13,945 bases of DNA, taken from assembly GCA_028282595.1 (NCBI GenBank), contig JANQHQ010000021.1, positions 1 to 13,945 on the forward strand. The letters run 5' to 3'. Numbering within the stretch: the first letter of the stretch is position 1; every line of letters begins with the position of its first letter. Both the position numbers and the translations under genes were made by a program. A model generated the notes under the pieces. The model did not search any database. It was given only the letters and a program-made list of their open reading frames with translations, and was not told the DNA's origin. Source of the DNA: Chlorobium sp. Its GTDB lineage: Bacteria > Bacteroidota > Chlorobiia > Chlorobiales > Chlorobiaceae. Shown here in pieces: positions 1-6,896 of this stretch.

Positions 1-101
1 AGCGGTGCTCAAAATCCTCATGTACTCTGTGTACACTCCGGTTTCTGCGCTCCGTTCGCCTTGCACTTGAATCGCTCATGACAATACATAGAGGTGCCCT
101 T
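1..101. repeat. Possible edge of a dispersed intergenic repeat
   Basis: The first hundred bases do not look coding. They hold a short inverted repeat, TGTAC (21-25) and GTACA (31-35), around a 5-base loop. Read on the - strand there is also an imperfect internal repetition: an ATGAG-GATT-type block occurs near both ends (around 68-80 and 4-22). The text resembles, from memory, intergenic elements that recur in some bacterial genomes and end in a block like ATAGAGGTGCC (here 88-98). Only one copy is present and the left end is cut by the window, so the repeat call cannot be proven here. Confidence 0.3.
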
Positions 102-881
102 TTGTTTTCTCCGGTCTATATCCTTTCCACGGGAGCGCATGACGGCGGGTGGAACATGTCGTTCGACAGCGCTCTTTTCCGGTTGTTCAGGAGCGGTGCG
201 TTTCAGAATCGTTTCGGCCGTGGGGCGGCGCTCTGGCGTTTCTACGCCTGGGAGCCGGCGGCGGTTTCGCTGGGTTACGGCCAGCGCCCTGAAGAGATAG
301 ACGGGCGGCGGTGCCGGGAGAGAGACATCGATATCGTGCGCAGGCCGACAGGTGGCAGGGCGGTATTGCACGCCGACGAGTTCACCTACTCGTTTTTCGC
401 CGAAACGGACGGGACGAACGCCGCGGTCTACGCGATGGTGCACGAAGTTATTCGTCTTGCGCTGCGCTCGTTCGGCGTGCAGGCCGATTTCCGCCGTTCG
501 ACGCCGGACATGCGCAGGCGGTACGCTTCGGGGGAGTCGGTAAGCTGTTTCACGACGAGTGCCAGGAACGAGCTTCAGGTCGGCGGCCGCAAGCTGGTCG
601 GTTCGGCGCAGCGGCGTTCGGACAGGATTATTCTGCAGCACGGTTCCCTCCCGCTTTCGGGCAGGCACAAGCTTCTTGCGCAAGTACTCGGCAACAGGGA
701 TCCCGGAATTCTTTCATCCGTCGCGGCCGACTTCGAACGGAGAACGGTGTCGCTCGACGAACTGACGTCTGAACCGCCGTCGTTCGAGGTGCTGTGCCGT
801 GCAATGGAAAGGGCGGTCGAGGCGTACGCGGGTTTTCGGGTTTGCCGTCTCGGCGAGCGGGAGCTCGCTCCGCTCTTTTGA
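102..881 (+). CDS. Lipoate-protein ligase A family protein
   Basis: This is a cytosolic member of the biotin/lipoate A/B protein ligase fold, which activates lipoate or octanoate with ATP and transfers it to a lysine of lipoyl-domain proteins such as 2-oxoacid dehydrogenase E2 or GcvH. Counting from the in-frame ATG at 78, I see the N-terminal HDGGWNMSFD block (21-30), the substrate-loop motif RRPTGGRAVLH (88-98), SARNE (161-165), and GRKLVGSAQRR (170-180) whose Lys172 sits where the conserved catalytic lysine lies, then ILQHGSLPL (185-193). The length of 259-267 residues suits the family. I chose TTG at 102 because GAGG (91-94) lies 7 bases before it, while ATG 78 has no ribosome site and falls in a possible repeat; ATG 156 would cut into the conserved N-terminus. 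Whether it prefers lipoate, octanoate or another acyl group cannot be read from sequence. It is followed by panB after 91 bases. Confidence 0.85.
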   Translation: MFSPVYILSTGAHDGGWNMSFDSALFRLFRSGAFQNRFGRGAALWRFYAWEPAAVSLGYGQRPEEIDGRRCRERDIDIVRRPTGGRAVLHADEFTYSFFAETDGTNAAVYAMVHEVIRLALRSFGVQADFRRSTPDMRRRYASGESVSCFTTSARNELQVGGRKLVGSAQRRSDRIILQHGSLPLSGRHKLLAQVLGNRDPGILSSVAADFERRTVSLDELTSEPPSFEVLCRAMERAVEAYAGFRVCRLGERELAPLF

Positions 882-907
882 ATCGCGTTGCGCAGTCCGA
901 AAAGTAT

Positions 908-936
908 TTGCAAACGGGAGCGTGGCAATCTATTTT
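908..936 (+). promoter_or_regulatory. Sigma70-like promoter for panB
   Basis: A TTGCAA box (908-913) and a TATTTT box (931-936) are separated by exactly 17 bases. This lies in the gap after the lipoate ligase gene and would start transcription about 30 bases before the panB ATG. Four or five of six bases match the consensus in each box. It is a visual match only. Confidence 0.4.
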
Positions 937-972
937 TCCCTACCCGTTTATTCACCATCAAAACGCCGACCG

Positions 973-1806
973 ATGAACGACCAGAGTCCCAGGAAACCGC
1001 CCCACGTGACGACGCGCAGGCTTCTCGAAATGAAAGAACAGGGTGAGAAGATCGCGATGCTGACGGCCTACGATTATACGACGGCGAGAATTCTCGACCG
1101 TGCGGGAGTCGATGTCGTACTTGTCGGCGACTCCGCGAGCAACGTGTTTTCCGGTCATACCACGACCCTTCCCATTACCGTCGACGAGATGATCTATCAC
1201 ACCAAAGCCGTGGTGCGCGGTGTGCAGGCCGAAACGAGCCGTGCGATGGTCGTCATCGACATGCCGTTCATGAGCTATCAGCTTTCGGGCGAAGAAGCGC
1301 TCCGTAACGCCGGCAAGGTCATGAAGGACAACGAATGCGACGCCGTCAAGCTCGAGGGCGGCGAGGTGATCGTCGAGACGGTGAAGAGGATCACCGATAC
1401 GGGCATTCCGGTCATGGGGCATCTCGGCCTCATCCCCCAGTCTATCTACAAGTTCGGCAGCTACAAGGTCAGGGCCCAGGAGGAAAAGGAGGCCGAGGAA
1501 CTGCTGCGCGACGCGAAGCTGCTCGAAGAGGCGGGTGCGTTCGCCGTCGTGCTGGAAAAAATACCGGCCGCCCTCGCGGCCGAGGTGACCGATTCCCTTT
1601 CGATTCCCACGATCGGCATCGGCGCGGGACCGCGATGCGACGGCCAGGTGCTTGTCATCAACGACATGCTCGGTCTCAGCACGGAGTTTCATCCCCGCTT
1701 CGTCAGGAAGTACGCCGATCTCAACGGTACCGTGCAGGATGCCGTGACCAGGTATGTCGACGACGTCAGAAAGGGCGGGTTTCCCTCGGACGAGGAAAGT
1801 TACTGA
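973..1806 (+). CDS. panB: 3-methyl-2-oxobutanoate hydroxymethyltransferase
   Basis: PanB transfers a hydroxymethyl group from 5,10-methylenetetrahydrofolate to 3-methyl-2-oxobutanoate, giving ketopantoate, the first committed step of pantothenate and CoA synthesis. The 277-residue protein is a full-length TIM barrel of normal size. Visible family residues are Asp53 in VGDSASNV and Asp96 in IDMPFMSYQ (metal ligands), Lys126 in KLEGGE, His150 in GHLGLIPQS, and the catalytic glutamate Glu195 in LEKIPA, followed by the IGIGAG block (214-219) and CDGQVLV. The frame is open upstream into the preceding gene, but homology begins at the ATG at 973. No strong ribosome site precedes it; a promoter-like sequence does. 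The next gene, pssA, starts only 13 bases after the stop (or 40 with its alternative start), so the two are probably cotranscribed. Confidence 0.97.
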   Translation: MNDQSPRKPPHVTTRRLLEMKEQGEKIAMLTAYDYTTARILDRAGVDVVLVGDSASNVFSGHTTTLPITVDEMIYHTKAVVRGVQAETSRAMVVIDMPFMSYQLSGEEALRNAGKVMKDNECDAVKLEGGEVIVETVKRITDTGIPVMGHLGLIPQSIYKFGSYKVRAQEEKEAEELLRDAKLLEEAGAFAVVLEKIPAALAAEVTDSLSIPTIGIGAGPRCDGQVLVINDMLGLSTEFHPRFVRKYADLNGTVQDAVTRYVDDVRKGGFPSDEESY

Positions 1807-1819
1807 ACAGGAGGAAGGC

Positions 1820-2659
1820 GTGCACTACAAGAGGGGCGGAGCAGGTATGAAAGAAGAGAAGGAGGGCGAGGCACATAACGGGATCTACCCTCCGTTTCTC
1901 GACGAAAGCGGGAGATCGAAAGGGAAATTTCCCTTCGTCTCCCGTACGTTCGTGCCCTCGGCCTTCACGGTTATGAACATGGTCTGCGGCTATGTCGCCC
2001 TCGTCATGGCCGGCGCCGACCGCTTCGAAACCGCCGCCTGGTTCATCATTCTCGCGGCGTTTTTCGACACGGTCGACGGTTTCGTGGCGCGGATCACCAA
2101 CGCCGCGTCAAGATTCGGTGTCGAGCTCGATTCGCTCTCCGACCTCGTTTCGTTCGGCGCGGCTCCTGCCTATCTCGTCTATTCGTTCGGCCTGGAAAAT
2201 ATCGGTGAGGTCGGTGGAATCGTTCTCAGCTCGCTGATCGTTGTCGGCAGCGGACTGCGGCTGGCAAGGTTCAATATCAGGGTGCTGGGGTACCGGAAAG
2301 AGTCCTTCTCGGGACTGCCTTCTCCCGCCCAGGCTCTCACGATCGCCGCTTTCGTGCTCTGGACCGCTCCGGGTCAGGTGCTCGCCCGGCCCCAGCTCGA
2401 AGCCGCGCTCGTTCTGCTTGCCGTCGTACTTGCGGCCCTCATGGTGAGCACCGTCAACTACGACGCGCTGCCCAAGATCACGGTGGAATCCTTCAGGAAG
2501 CATCCCGCGCGGACAGGTTTCTATCTCGCCGTTATTTTTTGCGTGCTTGTCTATCAGGCGAAGGCTTTTTTTGTGGCTATGTTGTTGTATATTCTGCTGG
2601 GTATTTTCAAAACCGTGTCTTTTGTGTTCCGTCGGCTCGTTCTCCAGCGGGAAAGCTGA
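1820..2659 (+). CDS. pssA: CDP-diacylglycerol-serine O-phosphatidyltransferase
   Basis: This membrane enzyme condenses CDP-diacylglycerol with serine to make phosphatidylserine, the precursor of phosphatidylethanolamine. The CDP-alcohol phosphatidyltransferase signature D-x2-DG-x2-AR-x8-G-x3-D-x3-D is complete: Asp83, Asp86, Gly87, Ala90, Arg91, Gly100, Asp104 and Asp108. Several hydrophobic spans surround it (about 45-65, 72-90, 132-147, 170-190, 193-211, 233-248, 250-270). SGLPSPAQAL after the motif (164-173) is typical of bacterial type II PssA-like proteins. I chose GTG at 1820 because AGGAGG (1809-1814) precedes it by 5 bases; ATG at 1847, with GGAG five bases before it, is a real alternative and would give 270 residues. 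The hydrophilic first 35 residues are not part of the catalytic fold. A phosphatidylglycerol or inositol specificity is less likely. Confidence 0.9.
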   Translation: MHYKRGGAGMKEEKEGEAHNGIYPPFLDESGRSKGKFPFVSRTFVPSAFTVMNMVCGYVALVMAGADRFETAAWFIILAAFFDTVDGFVARITNAASRFGVELDSLSDLVSFGAAPAYLVYSFGLENIGEVGGIVLSSLIVVGSGLRLARFNIRVLGYRKESFSGLPSPAQALTIAAFVLWTAPGQVLARPQLEAALVLLAVVLAALMVSTVNYDALPKITVESFRKHPARTGFYLAVIFCVLVYQAKAFFVAMLLYILLGIFKTVSFVFRRLVLQRES

Positions 2660-2709
2660 TCCCGCGTCGTTCGTACAGCCTACTCCGGTAACCACCAATC
2701 GAAAGCATT

Positions 2710-2973
2710 ATGGCATACAAGGCGAAAATCAGGGTGACCCTGCGCCCCTCGATTCTGGATGTCCAGGGCAAGGCCGTGCAGCACGCCCTCGAGAATCTCG
2801 GATACTCGACGGTCGATTCGGTCAGAATCGGCAAGTATATCGAAATGCGGATCGAAGGGGAGGACTCCGGGGAGGCCGGAAGTGTCGCCGAGGATGTCTG
2901 CCGGAAGCTGCTGGCGAATCCCGTCATGGAGGACTATTCCATCGAGCTGGAGAAGATCAACCAAACCGATTGA
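2710..2973 (+). CDS. purS: Phosphoribosylformylglycinamidine synthase subunit PurS
   Basis: PurS is the small bridging subunit of the three-part FGAM synthase (PurS, PurQ, PurL) that converts FGAR to FGAM with glutamine and ATP in purine synthesis. The 87-residue protein has the expected size and features: KIRVTLRPSILDVQGKAV at the N-terminus (about 6-23), then the ALENLGY segment and a VRIGKYIEM strand (38-46), and ending in DYSIELEKI. Start ATG 2710 has only weak ribosome-site sequence. It is followed 4 bases later by purQ, so the pair is translationally linked. A split system predicts a separate purL elsewhere in the genome; it is not in this window. Confidence 0.95.
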   Translation: MAYKAKIRVTLRPSILDVQGKAVQHALENLGYSTVDSVRIGKYIEMRIEGEDSGEAGSVAEDVCRKLLANPVMEDYSIELEKINQTD

Positions 2974-2977
2974 CAGC

Positions 2978-3679
2978 ATGGCCGACGTTACCGTTGGGAT
3001 TGTGGTTTTCCCAGGGTCGAACTGTGATCACGACACCCGCTACGCCCTGGATTCCCTCCCGGATGTCACTACCAGGATGCTCTGGCATAACGAACACGAT
3101 CTGCGGGGGAGCGATATCGTCGTTCTTCCGGGCGGGTTTTCCTACGGAGATTATCTCAGGGCGGGATCGATAGCGAAATTTTCCCCCGTCATGCGCGAGG
3201 TTGTCGCGTTCGCCGGCAGGGGCAACCCCGTGCTCGGCATCTGCAACGGATTCCAGGTGCTGCTCGAATGCGGTCTTCTGGAAGGCGCGCTCACGAAAAA
3301 CCGTGACAAGAAATTCATCTGCCGCCACATGCACGTGAAGGTCGTCAACAACCGCACGATCTTTACCGGTCTCTACCGTAAGGACGAAGTGCTCTCTCTT
3401 CCGGTCGCCCACGGAGAAGGCAATTACTACGCCCCGCCGGAAACCGTCGACATGCTCGAACAGAACGACCGGATTCTTTTCAGGTACTGCGAGCCCGACG
3501 GCAGGGTCTCCGACGAGGCCAATCTCAACGGTTCCGTTTCCGCGATCGCGGGCATCTCCAACCGGGAAAAAAACGTTGTCGGTCTCATGCCGCACCCCGA
3601 GAGGGCGAGCGAGGAGCTTCTCGGATCGGTGGACGGCAGGAGAATGTTCGAAGGAGCGGTGCGCCACATGTTGCGATAA
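2978..3679 (+). CDS. purQ: Phosphoribosylformylglycinamidine synthase subunit PurQ
   Basis: PurQ is the class I glutamine amidotransferase that supplies ammonia to FGAM synthase. The 233-residue protein shows the oxyanion/nucleophile region GICNGFQVLLECGLL with catalytic Cys89, an upstream VLPGGFSYGDYLRAG block (49-63), and the HPE end of the triad (His206, Glu208) in LMPHPERA. AHGEGNY (144-150) is also a family block. The start at ATG 2978 fits the conserved MADVTVGIVVFPGSNCD N-terminus and lies 4 bases after the purS stop; the frame is open further upstream only because it overlaps purS. The size is that of the free subunit and not of the large fused PurL. Confidence 0.97.
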   Translation: MADVTVGIVVFPGSNCDHDTRYALDSLPDVTTRMLWHNEHDLRGSDIVVLPGGFSYGDYLRAGSIAKFSPVMREVVAFAGRGNPVLGICNGFQVLLECGLLEGALTKNRDKKFICRHMHVKVVNNRTIFTGLYRKDEVLSLPVAHGEGNYYAPPETVDMLEQNDRILFRYCEPDGRVSDEANLNGSVSAIAGISNREKNVVGLMPHPERASEELLGSVDGRRMFEGAVRHMLR

Positions 3680-3720
3680 CCCTCCCGGCACGTCCTCTCG
3701 ACCGGGAACGCGCCGCCGTC

Positions 3721-5067
3721 ATGTTCCAACCGAAACACCGCAAGCTCATGGCCGCCTTCAACAACCGCCGTGGTTCGGATGCGCAGAAGGTTTCCGGAGG
3801 CCCGGGGCTGAAACTTTTTTCATGGCTGCTGTTCGATTTCGCCAATACGTCGTTCAGCGTCATGGTGATCACCTTCGCTTTCCCCCTGTATTTCAAGAAC
3901 GTCATCTGTGGCGGAGAGCCTTTCGGCGACGCTCTCTGGGGAACCAGCGTCAGCGTCTCGATGCTGATCGTGGCGCTGATATCTCCGGTCCTCGGCGCGG
4001 CGGCCGATTTTTCGGGCAGGAGGAAGCGTTTCCTGTTCGTCTTTACTCTCGCTGCCGTGGCCGCCACGGCGGCCCTCGGCCTCACGGGGCCGGGAATGGC
4101 GGCTGTGGCGGCCGTCCTCTTCGTTTTCGCCAATATCGGTTTCGAGGGCGGCACGGTATTCTACGACGCCTACCTTCCCGAAGTGGCCTCGGAGAGGAGT
4201 CTCGGCAGGGTTTCCGGTTACGGTTACGCCATGGGGTATTTCGGGGCTCTGGCCATATTGCTGCTCATGTTCCCGCTGCTGCGGGGGGGGATCGTGGAAG
4301 AGAACATGACGAACGTCAGGCTCGGCTTCGTGCTTGTGGCGCTCTTTTTCGCGCTGTTTTCGGCCCCTCTTTTTCTGACGATCAGGGACGAAAAGAGATC
4401 GCCCGTGAACATGGGCTACCTTGCCCAATCGGTGAGGGAGGTGAAGTACACGGTGATGCACATCATGAACTACCCCGATCTCGCCCGTTTTCTGCTCGCC
4501 TTCTTCTTTTACAACGACGCCATTTTAACCGTTATCGCCTTTTCGTCGATCTACGCCCAGAACACCCTGGGATTCACCACCGGAGAACTTATTGTTTTCT
4601 TCATGGTCGTCCAGACGACGGCGATTCTGGGTTCGGTGATCTTCGGCATCGTCACCGACAGGATCGGGCCGAAGCGAACGATCGTGCTCACGCTCTGCAT
4701 CTGGTGCGTTGTGGTCCTGATGGCGATTCTGACGAGCGACAAGACCCTGTTCTACTATACCGGTCTTCTTGCGGGGATGTCGATGGGGTCCTCGCAGGCC
4801 GCCTCCCGCTCGATGATGGCGAAACTGACTCCGAAAGAGCACGTGACGGAGTTTTTCGGGTTTTACGACGGTACGTTCGGCAAGGCCTCGGCCGTAGCCG
4901 GCCCGATGATTTTCGGGCTGATTTCCTCGCAGGCGGGCGATCAGAGGGTGGCGTTGGCGTCGCTCCTGTTCTTTTTCGGCACGGGGCTGTTCCTGATTCT
5001 CCGGGTCCGGACGCGGACCACCCACCGCCGGGCCGCCGTTGCGGCCCGGAAAGGGGAATATTCCTGA
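3721..5067 (+). CDS. MFS transporter, UMF1/Atg22-like family
   Basis: This 448-residue inner-membrane protein has about twelve hydrophobic spans. The first span carries LFSWLLFDFANTSFS (32-46), the N-terminal hallmark of the UMF1 branch of the major facilitator superfamily (related to yeast vacuolar Atg22). A motif A-like ADFSGRRKR loop (95-103) follows the second or third span, and NIGFEGGTVFYDAYLPEVA (138-156) plus RVSGYGYAMGYFGA (163-176) are further family blocks. Substrates of bacterial UMF1 proteins are mostly unknown; the fungal relatives export amino acids from the vacuole. ATG 3721 is the first start; ATG 3748 is possible, as neither has a clear ribosome site. It lies 41 bases after purQ, so it may share the transcript, but nothing shows a role in purine metabolism. 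Confidence 0.85.
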   Translation: MFQPKHRKLMAAFNNRRGSDAQKVSGGPGLKLFSWLLFDFANTSFSVMVITFAFPLYFKNVICGGEPFGDALWGTSVSVSMLIVALISPVLGAAADFSGRRKRFLFVFTLAAVAATAALGLTGPGMAAVAAVLFVFANIGFEGGTVFYDAYLPEVASERSLGRVSGYGYAMGYFGALAILLLMFPLLRGGIVEENMTNVRLGFVLVALFFALFSAPLFLTIRDEKRSPVNMGYLAQSVREVKYTVMHIMNYPDLARFLLAFFFYNDAILTVIAFSSIYAQNTLGFTTGELIVFFMVVQTTAILGSVIFGIVTDRIGPKRTIVLTLCIWCVVVLMAILTSDKTLFYYTGLLAGMSMGSSQAASRSMMAKLTPKEHVTEFFGFYDGTFGKASAVAGPMIFGLISSQAGDQRVALASLLFFFGTGLFLILRVRTRTTHRRAAVAARKGEYS

Positions 5068-5124
5068 AAAACCTGTAGATTACTGCCGAAAGCATTTCCT
5101 TCCGTCAAGCTGCAGCAGAGGAGC

Positions 5125-6405
5125 ATGGGTCTATCGGATAACGGCATGCAGGGGCTCTTGAGGGAAAAAACCGCCCGTTACCGGAGATCGGTCCGCACGT
5201 TCCTCTTCTTCATGTGGAAACAGTTCATGCGGGACCGGGTGCTTCTGAGTGCGGGTTCGCTGGCTTTTCAGACGCTGCTTTCGCTCGTGCCGCTGATGGC
5301 CGTGGTGCTTTCCGTTCTCAGCATTTCACCCGTATTCGAATCCTTCAAGCGCAACGTCGAGGATTTCATTCTGCAGAACTTCGTTCCGGAGTCGGGCGAG
5401 ATGGTCAGGGAGTATCTCTGGCAGTTCATCAGCAACACCTCTTCCGTGCCGACCGTCGGCGGCATTTTCCTCTTCATCATCGCGCTGTTCCTGATTTCCA
5501 CCGTCGATCACACCATCAACCAGATCTGGAACGTGCACGCGCCGCGCAAGTTCATCCAGGGTTTCACGCTGTACTGGACGGTGCTCACGCTCGGCCCGAT
5601 CATCATCGGGACGGGCCTCTTCGTCAGCTCCTACGTCTGGTACGTCGTATTCACGGAAGGCCCCCTGGTCGAGATGCGCACGAGGATTCTTTCCTATCTT
5701 CCGCTGCTCAATTCGTTCCTCGCGTTTTTCCTGCTCTACATGCTCGTGCCCAACCGGCGGGTGCGCTTTGTGCACGCTTTCTGGGGAGCGCTTCTGGCTA
5801 CCCTCCTGTTCGAGCTGTCGAAAAAGTGGTTCTCCTTCTATGTGACCAGCTTCGCCACGTTCGAACACATATACGGTGCGCTTTCCGTCGTGCCGCTGCT
5901 CTTTTTCTGGATCTATCTCATCTGGGTCGTCGCGCTCACGGGAGCCGAGTTCGTCTACTGTCTCGGGGCGATAAAGCCGGAGGAGAGAGGCCGGAGCGAA
6001 TGCACCCCTCTCGGAGGGATGCGGGATGTGCTCGACGTGCTTCAGCAGATATGGCAGGGGCAGCGGTCGGGTGAATACGTCGATCTGAAAAAAACGCTGA
6101 AGTCGGGTAACGGTCTCGCGGGCGCGAAACTCCGGCTCATCGTCGAGTTTCTGGAGCGGAGCAATCTCATCCATGTAACGGCGGACAGGGGGCTCGCGTT
6201 GAGCAGCGACATTCATACCCTGACCCTGTACGAGCTCTATTGCGTCATGCCTCCGGAGATAGCCGCCGGGGAAGGGGCGGAAGAAAACGGGGAGCGCGAG
6301 GCGGGCACACGCCTGGAAGGCGTCGAGAGGAACGTGCTCGAATGCCTCCGGGGGCACATGCAGCAGCCCGTCGCCAGTTTCATGAACATGGAGGGAGAGG
6401 GATAA
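5125..6405 (+). CDS. YihY/BrkB-family inner-membrane protein with C-terminal cytosolic domain
   Basis: This 426-residue protein belongs to the YihY/BrkB family, once misnamed ribonuclease BN. I see six hydrophobic spans at about 41-68, 110-128, 150-178, 188-208, 216-236 and 250-282, with family blocks AGSLAFQTLLSLVPLM (43-58), NQIWNV (132-137), VPNRRVRFVHAFWGA (208-222) and the last-span GAEFVYCLGA (273-282). Residues 283-426 form a charged, soluble tail (LKSGNGLAGAKLRLIVEFL, HTLTLYELY) that looks like a winged-helix-type domain; many family members end soon after the sixth span. The molecular function of the family is not settled. An AGAGGAG sequence (5117-5123) sits only one base before the ATG at 5125, closer than usual for a ribosome site, yet the start agrees with family length. 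It is the last gene before the 491-base gap. Confidence 0.85.
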   Translation: MGLSDNGMQGLLREKTARYRRSVRTFLFFMWKQFMRDRVLLSAGSLAFQTLLSLVPLMAVVLSVLSISPVFESFKRNVEDFILQNFVPESGEMVREYLWQFISNTSSVPTVGGIFLFIIALFLISTVDHTINQIWNVHAPRKFIQGFTLYWTVLTLGPIIIGTGLFVSSYVWYVVFTEGPLVEMRTRILSYLPLLNSFLAFFLLYMLVPNRRVRFVHAFWGALLATLLFELSKKWFSFYVTSFATFEHIYGALSVVPLLFFWIYLIWVVALTGAEFVYCLGAIKPEERGRSECTPLGGMRDVLDVLQQIWQGQRSGEYVDLKKTLKSGNGLAGAKLRLIVEFLERSNLIHVTADRGLALSSDIHTLTLYELYCVMPPEIAAGEGAEENGEREAGTRLEGVERNVLECLRGHMQQPVASFMNMEGEG

Positions 6406-6505
6406 CCGGTAGAGGGTATCCGCTGTTTTATGAGTCGTCCTGAATACGGACGAGTGACGACGCCCGATTGTTAATCAGGCTTGGTGACCGGTTGGGGAAA
6501 GGATG

Positions 6506-6564
6506 GATTCCCGATACCGACGGCGAACCCCGATGTTATCTTTCGGAGATCGGGGTCGGGAATC
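6506..6564. repeat. Hairpin-forming intergenic repeat, copy A
   Basis: The outer arms GATTCCCGA (6506-6514) and TCGGGAATC (6556-6564) are perfect inverted repeats. Inside them ACCCCGAT (6527-6534) and ATCGGGGT (6549-6556) form a second perfect 8-bp stem, sharing base 6556. Bases 6511-6533 and 6543-6558 recur as direct repeats in copy B at 6679-6728 with one difference in each block. CGATACCGACGG-like text of this kind is, from general experience, common in dispersed intergenic elements. Confidence 0.6.
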
Positions 6565-6631
6565 GGGGACGGGATCGAAAAGGAATCAGTCGGCAAACTG
6601 CAATGAAGATGTTGGGGAATTGCTGAACCGT

Positions 6632-6656
6632 AGGGGGCAGCCCCCTGTGGCTGCCC
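6632..6656. repeat. GC-rich palindrome between repeat copies
   Basis: AGGGGGC-A-GCCCCCT (6632-6646) is a perfect 7-bp inverted repeat around one base. The same segment can fold alternatively, pairing GGGCAG (6635-6640) with CTGCCC (6651-6656) around a 10-base loop. No T run follows, so it is not an obvious intrinsic terminator. It resembles REP-type hairpin sequence. Confidence 0.5.
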
Positions 6657-6678
6657 GAACTGGCGTTGGTTATCGATA

Positions 6679-6728
6679 CCGATACCGACGGCGAATCCCG
6701 AAAGAAGGAACATCGGAGATCGGGATCG
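6679..6728. repeat. Hairpin-forming intergenic repeat, copy B
   Basis: This repeats the two conserved blocks of copy A (6679-6701 matches 6511-6533; 6713-6728 matches 6543-6558), each with a single change. The inner stem is ATCCCGA (6695-6701) with TCGGGAT (6720-6726). The T6696-A6725 pair replaces the C6528-G6555 pair of copy A, so the two changes compensate. The loop (6702-6712) differs from that of copy A and resembles its reverse complement. A tandem CGATAC doublet lies at 6674-6685. Confidence 0.6.
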
Positions 6729-6807
6729 AATGTGTTTCTTTACGGTAACAGGTGGTACGTGCAGCGTAAAAACCGTCAACTATTTCAGGACGGGACATTA
6801 TGTATAT

Positions 6808-6849
6808 CCTAAATTGAGCGATTGTCGGGACGCTCAGTTTAGGTATATT
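6808..6849 (+). promoter_or_regulatory. Promoter-like boxes overlapped by a 13-bp inverted repeat, upstream of dnaX
   Basis: CCTAAATTGAGCG (6808-6820) and CGCTCAGTTTAGG (6831-6843) are inverted repeats with 12 Watson-Crick pairs and one G-T, around a 10-base loop. A TTGTCG box (6822-6827) in the loop and a TATATT box (6844-6849) right after the second arm are 16 bases apart, as in a sigma70 promoter; transcription would start about 40 bases before the dnaX ATG. The arrangement suggests a repressor operator over the promoter. A plain dispersed hairpin is the alternative; no T run supports a terminator. Confidence 0.45.
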
Positions 6850-6896
6850 GACGACGGCACCGCCCCTGCTTTTTTTCGCACTGCAAGAGCGACAGC

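Larger units (their letters stand above)
6406..6896. other. 491-base non-coding region between yihY-like gene and dnaX
   Basis: No credible gene is present. Its content, left to right: a weak stem TCGTCC/GGACGA (6435-6440, 6448-6453) without a T run; repeat copy A (6506-6564); a GC palindrome (6632-6656); repeat copy B (6679-6728); and a long inverted repeat with promoter-like boxes (6808-6849) just ahead of dnaX. Short open frames here read as Arg/Gly-rich text made by the CGATACCGACGG-type repeats and have no protein-like features. Confidence 0.7.

Noticed and set aside
18..683. A 221-codon - strand frame opposite the lipoate ligase gene
   Set aside because: It is antisense to a well-supported gene and has an Arg/Pro-rich, low-complexity composition.
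3576..5078. A 500-codon + strand frame overlapping the MFS gene
   Set aside because: It is Arg/Gly/His-rich, with no hydrophobic spans or motifs. The overlapping frame at 3721-5067 is a clear transporter.
6435..6453. TCGTCC/GGACGA stem after the YihY-like gene
   Set aside because: The stem is short and no T run follows. It is too weak to call a terminator.
6503..6748. An 81-codon + strand frame in the dnaX upstream gap
   Set aside because: Its residues come from the CGATACC-type repeats and the GC palindrome (RYRRR, GYRYRYRRR) and have no protein-like order.
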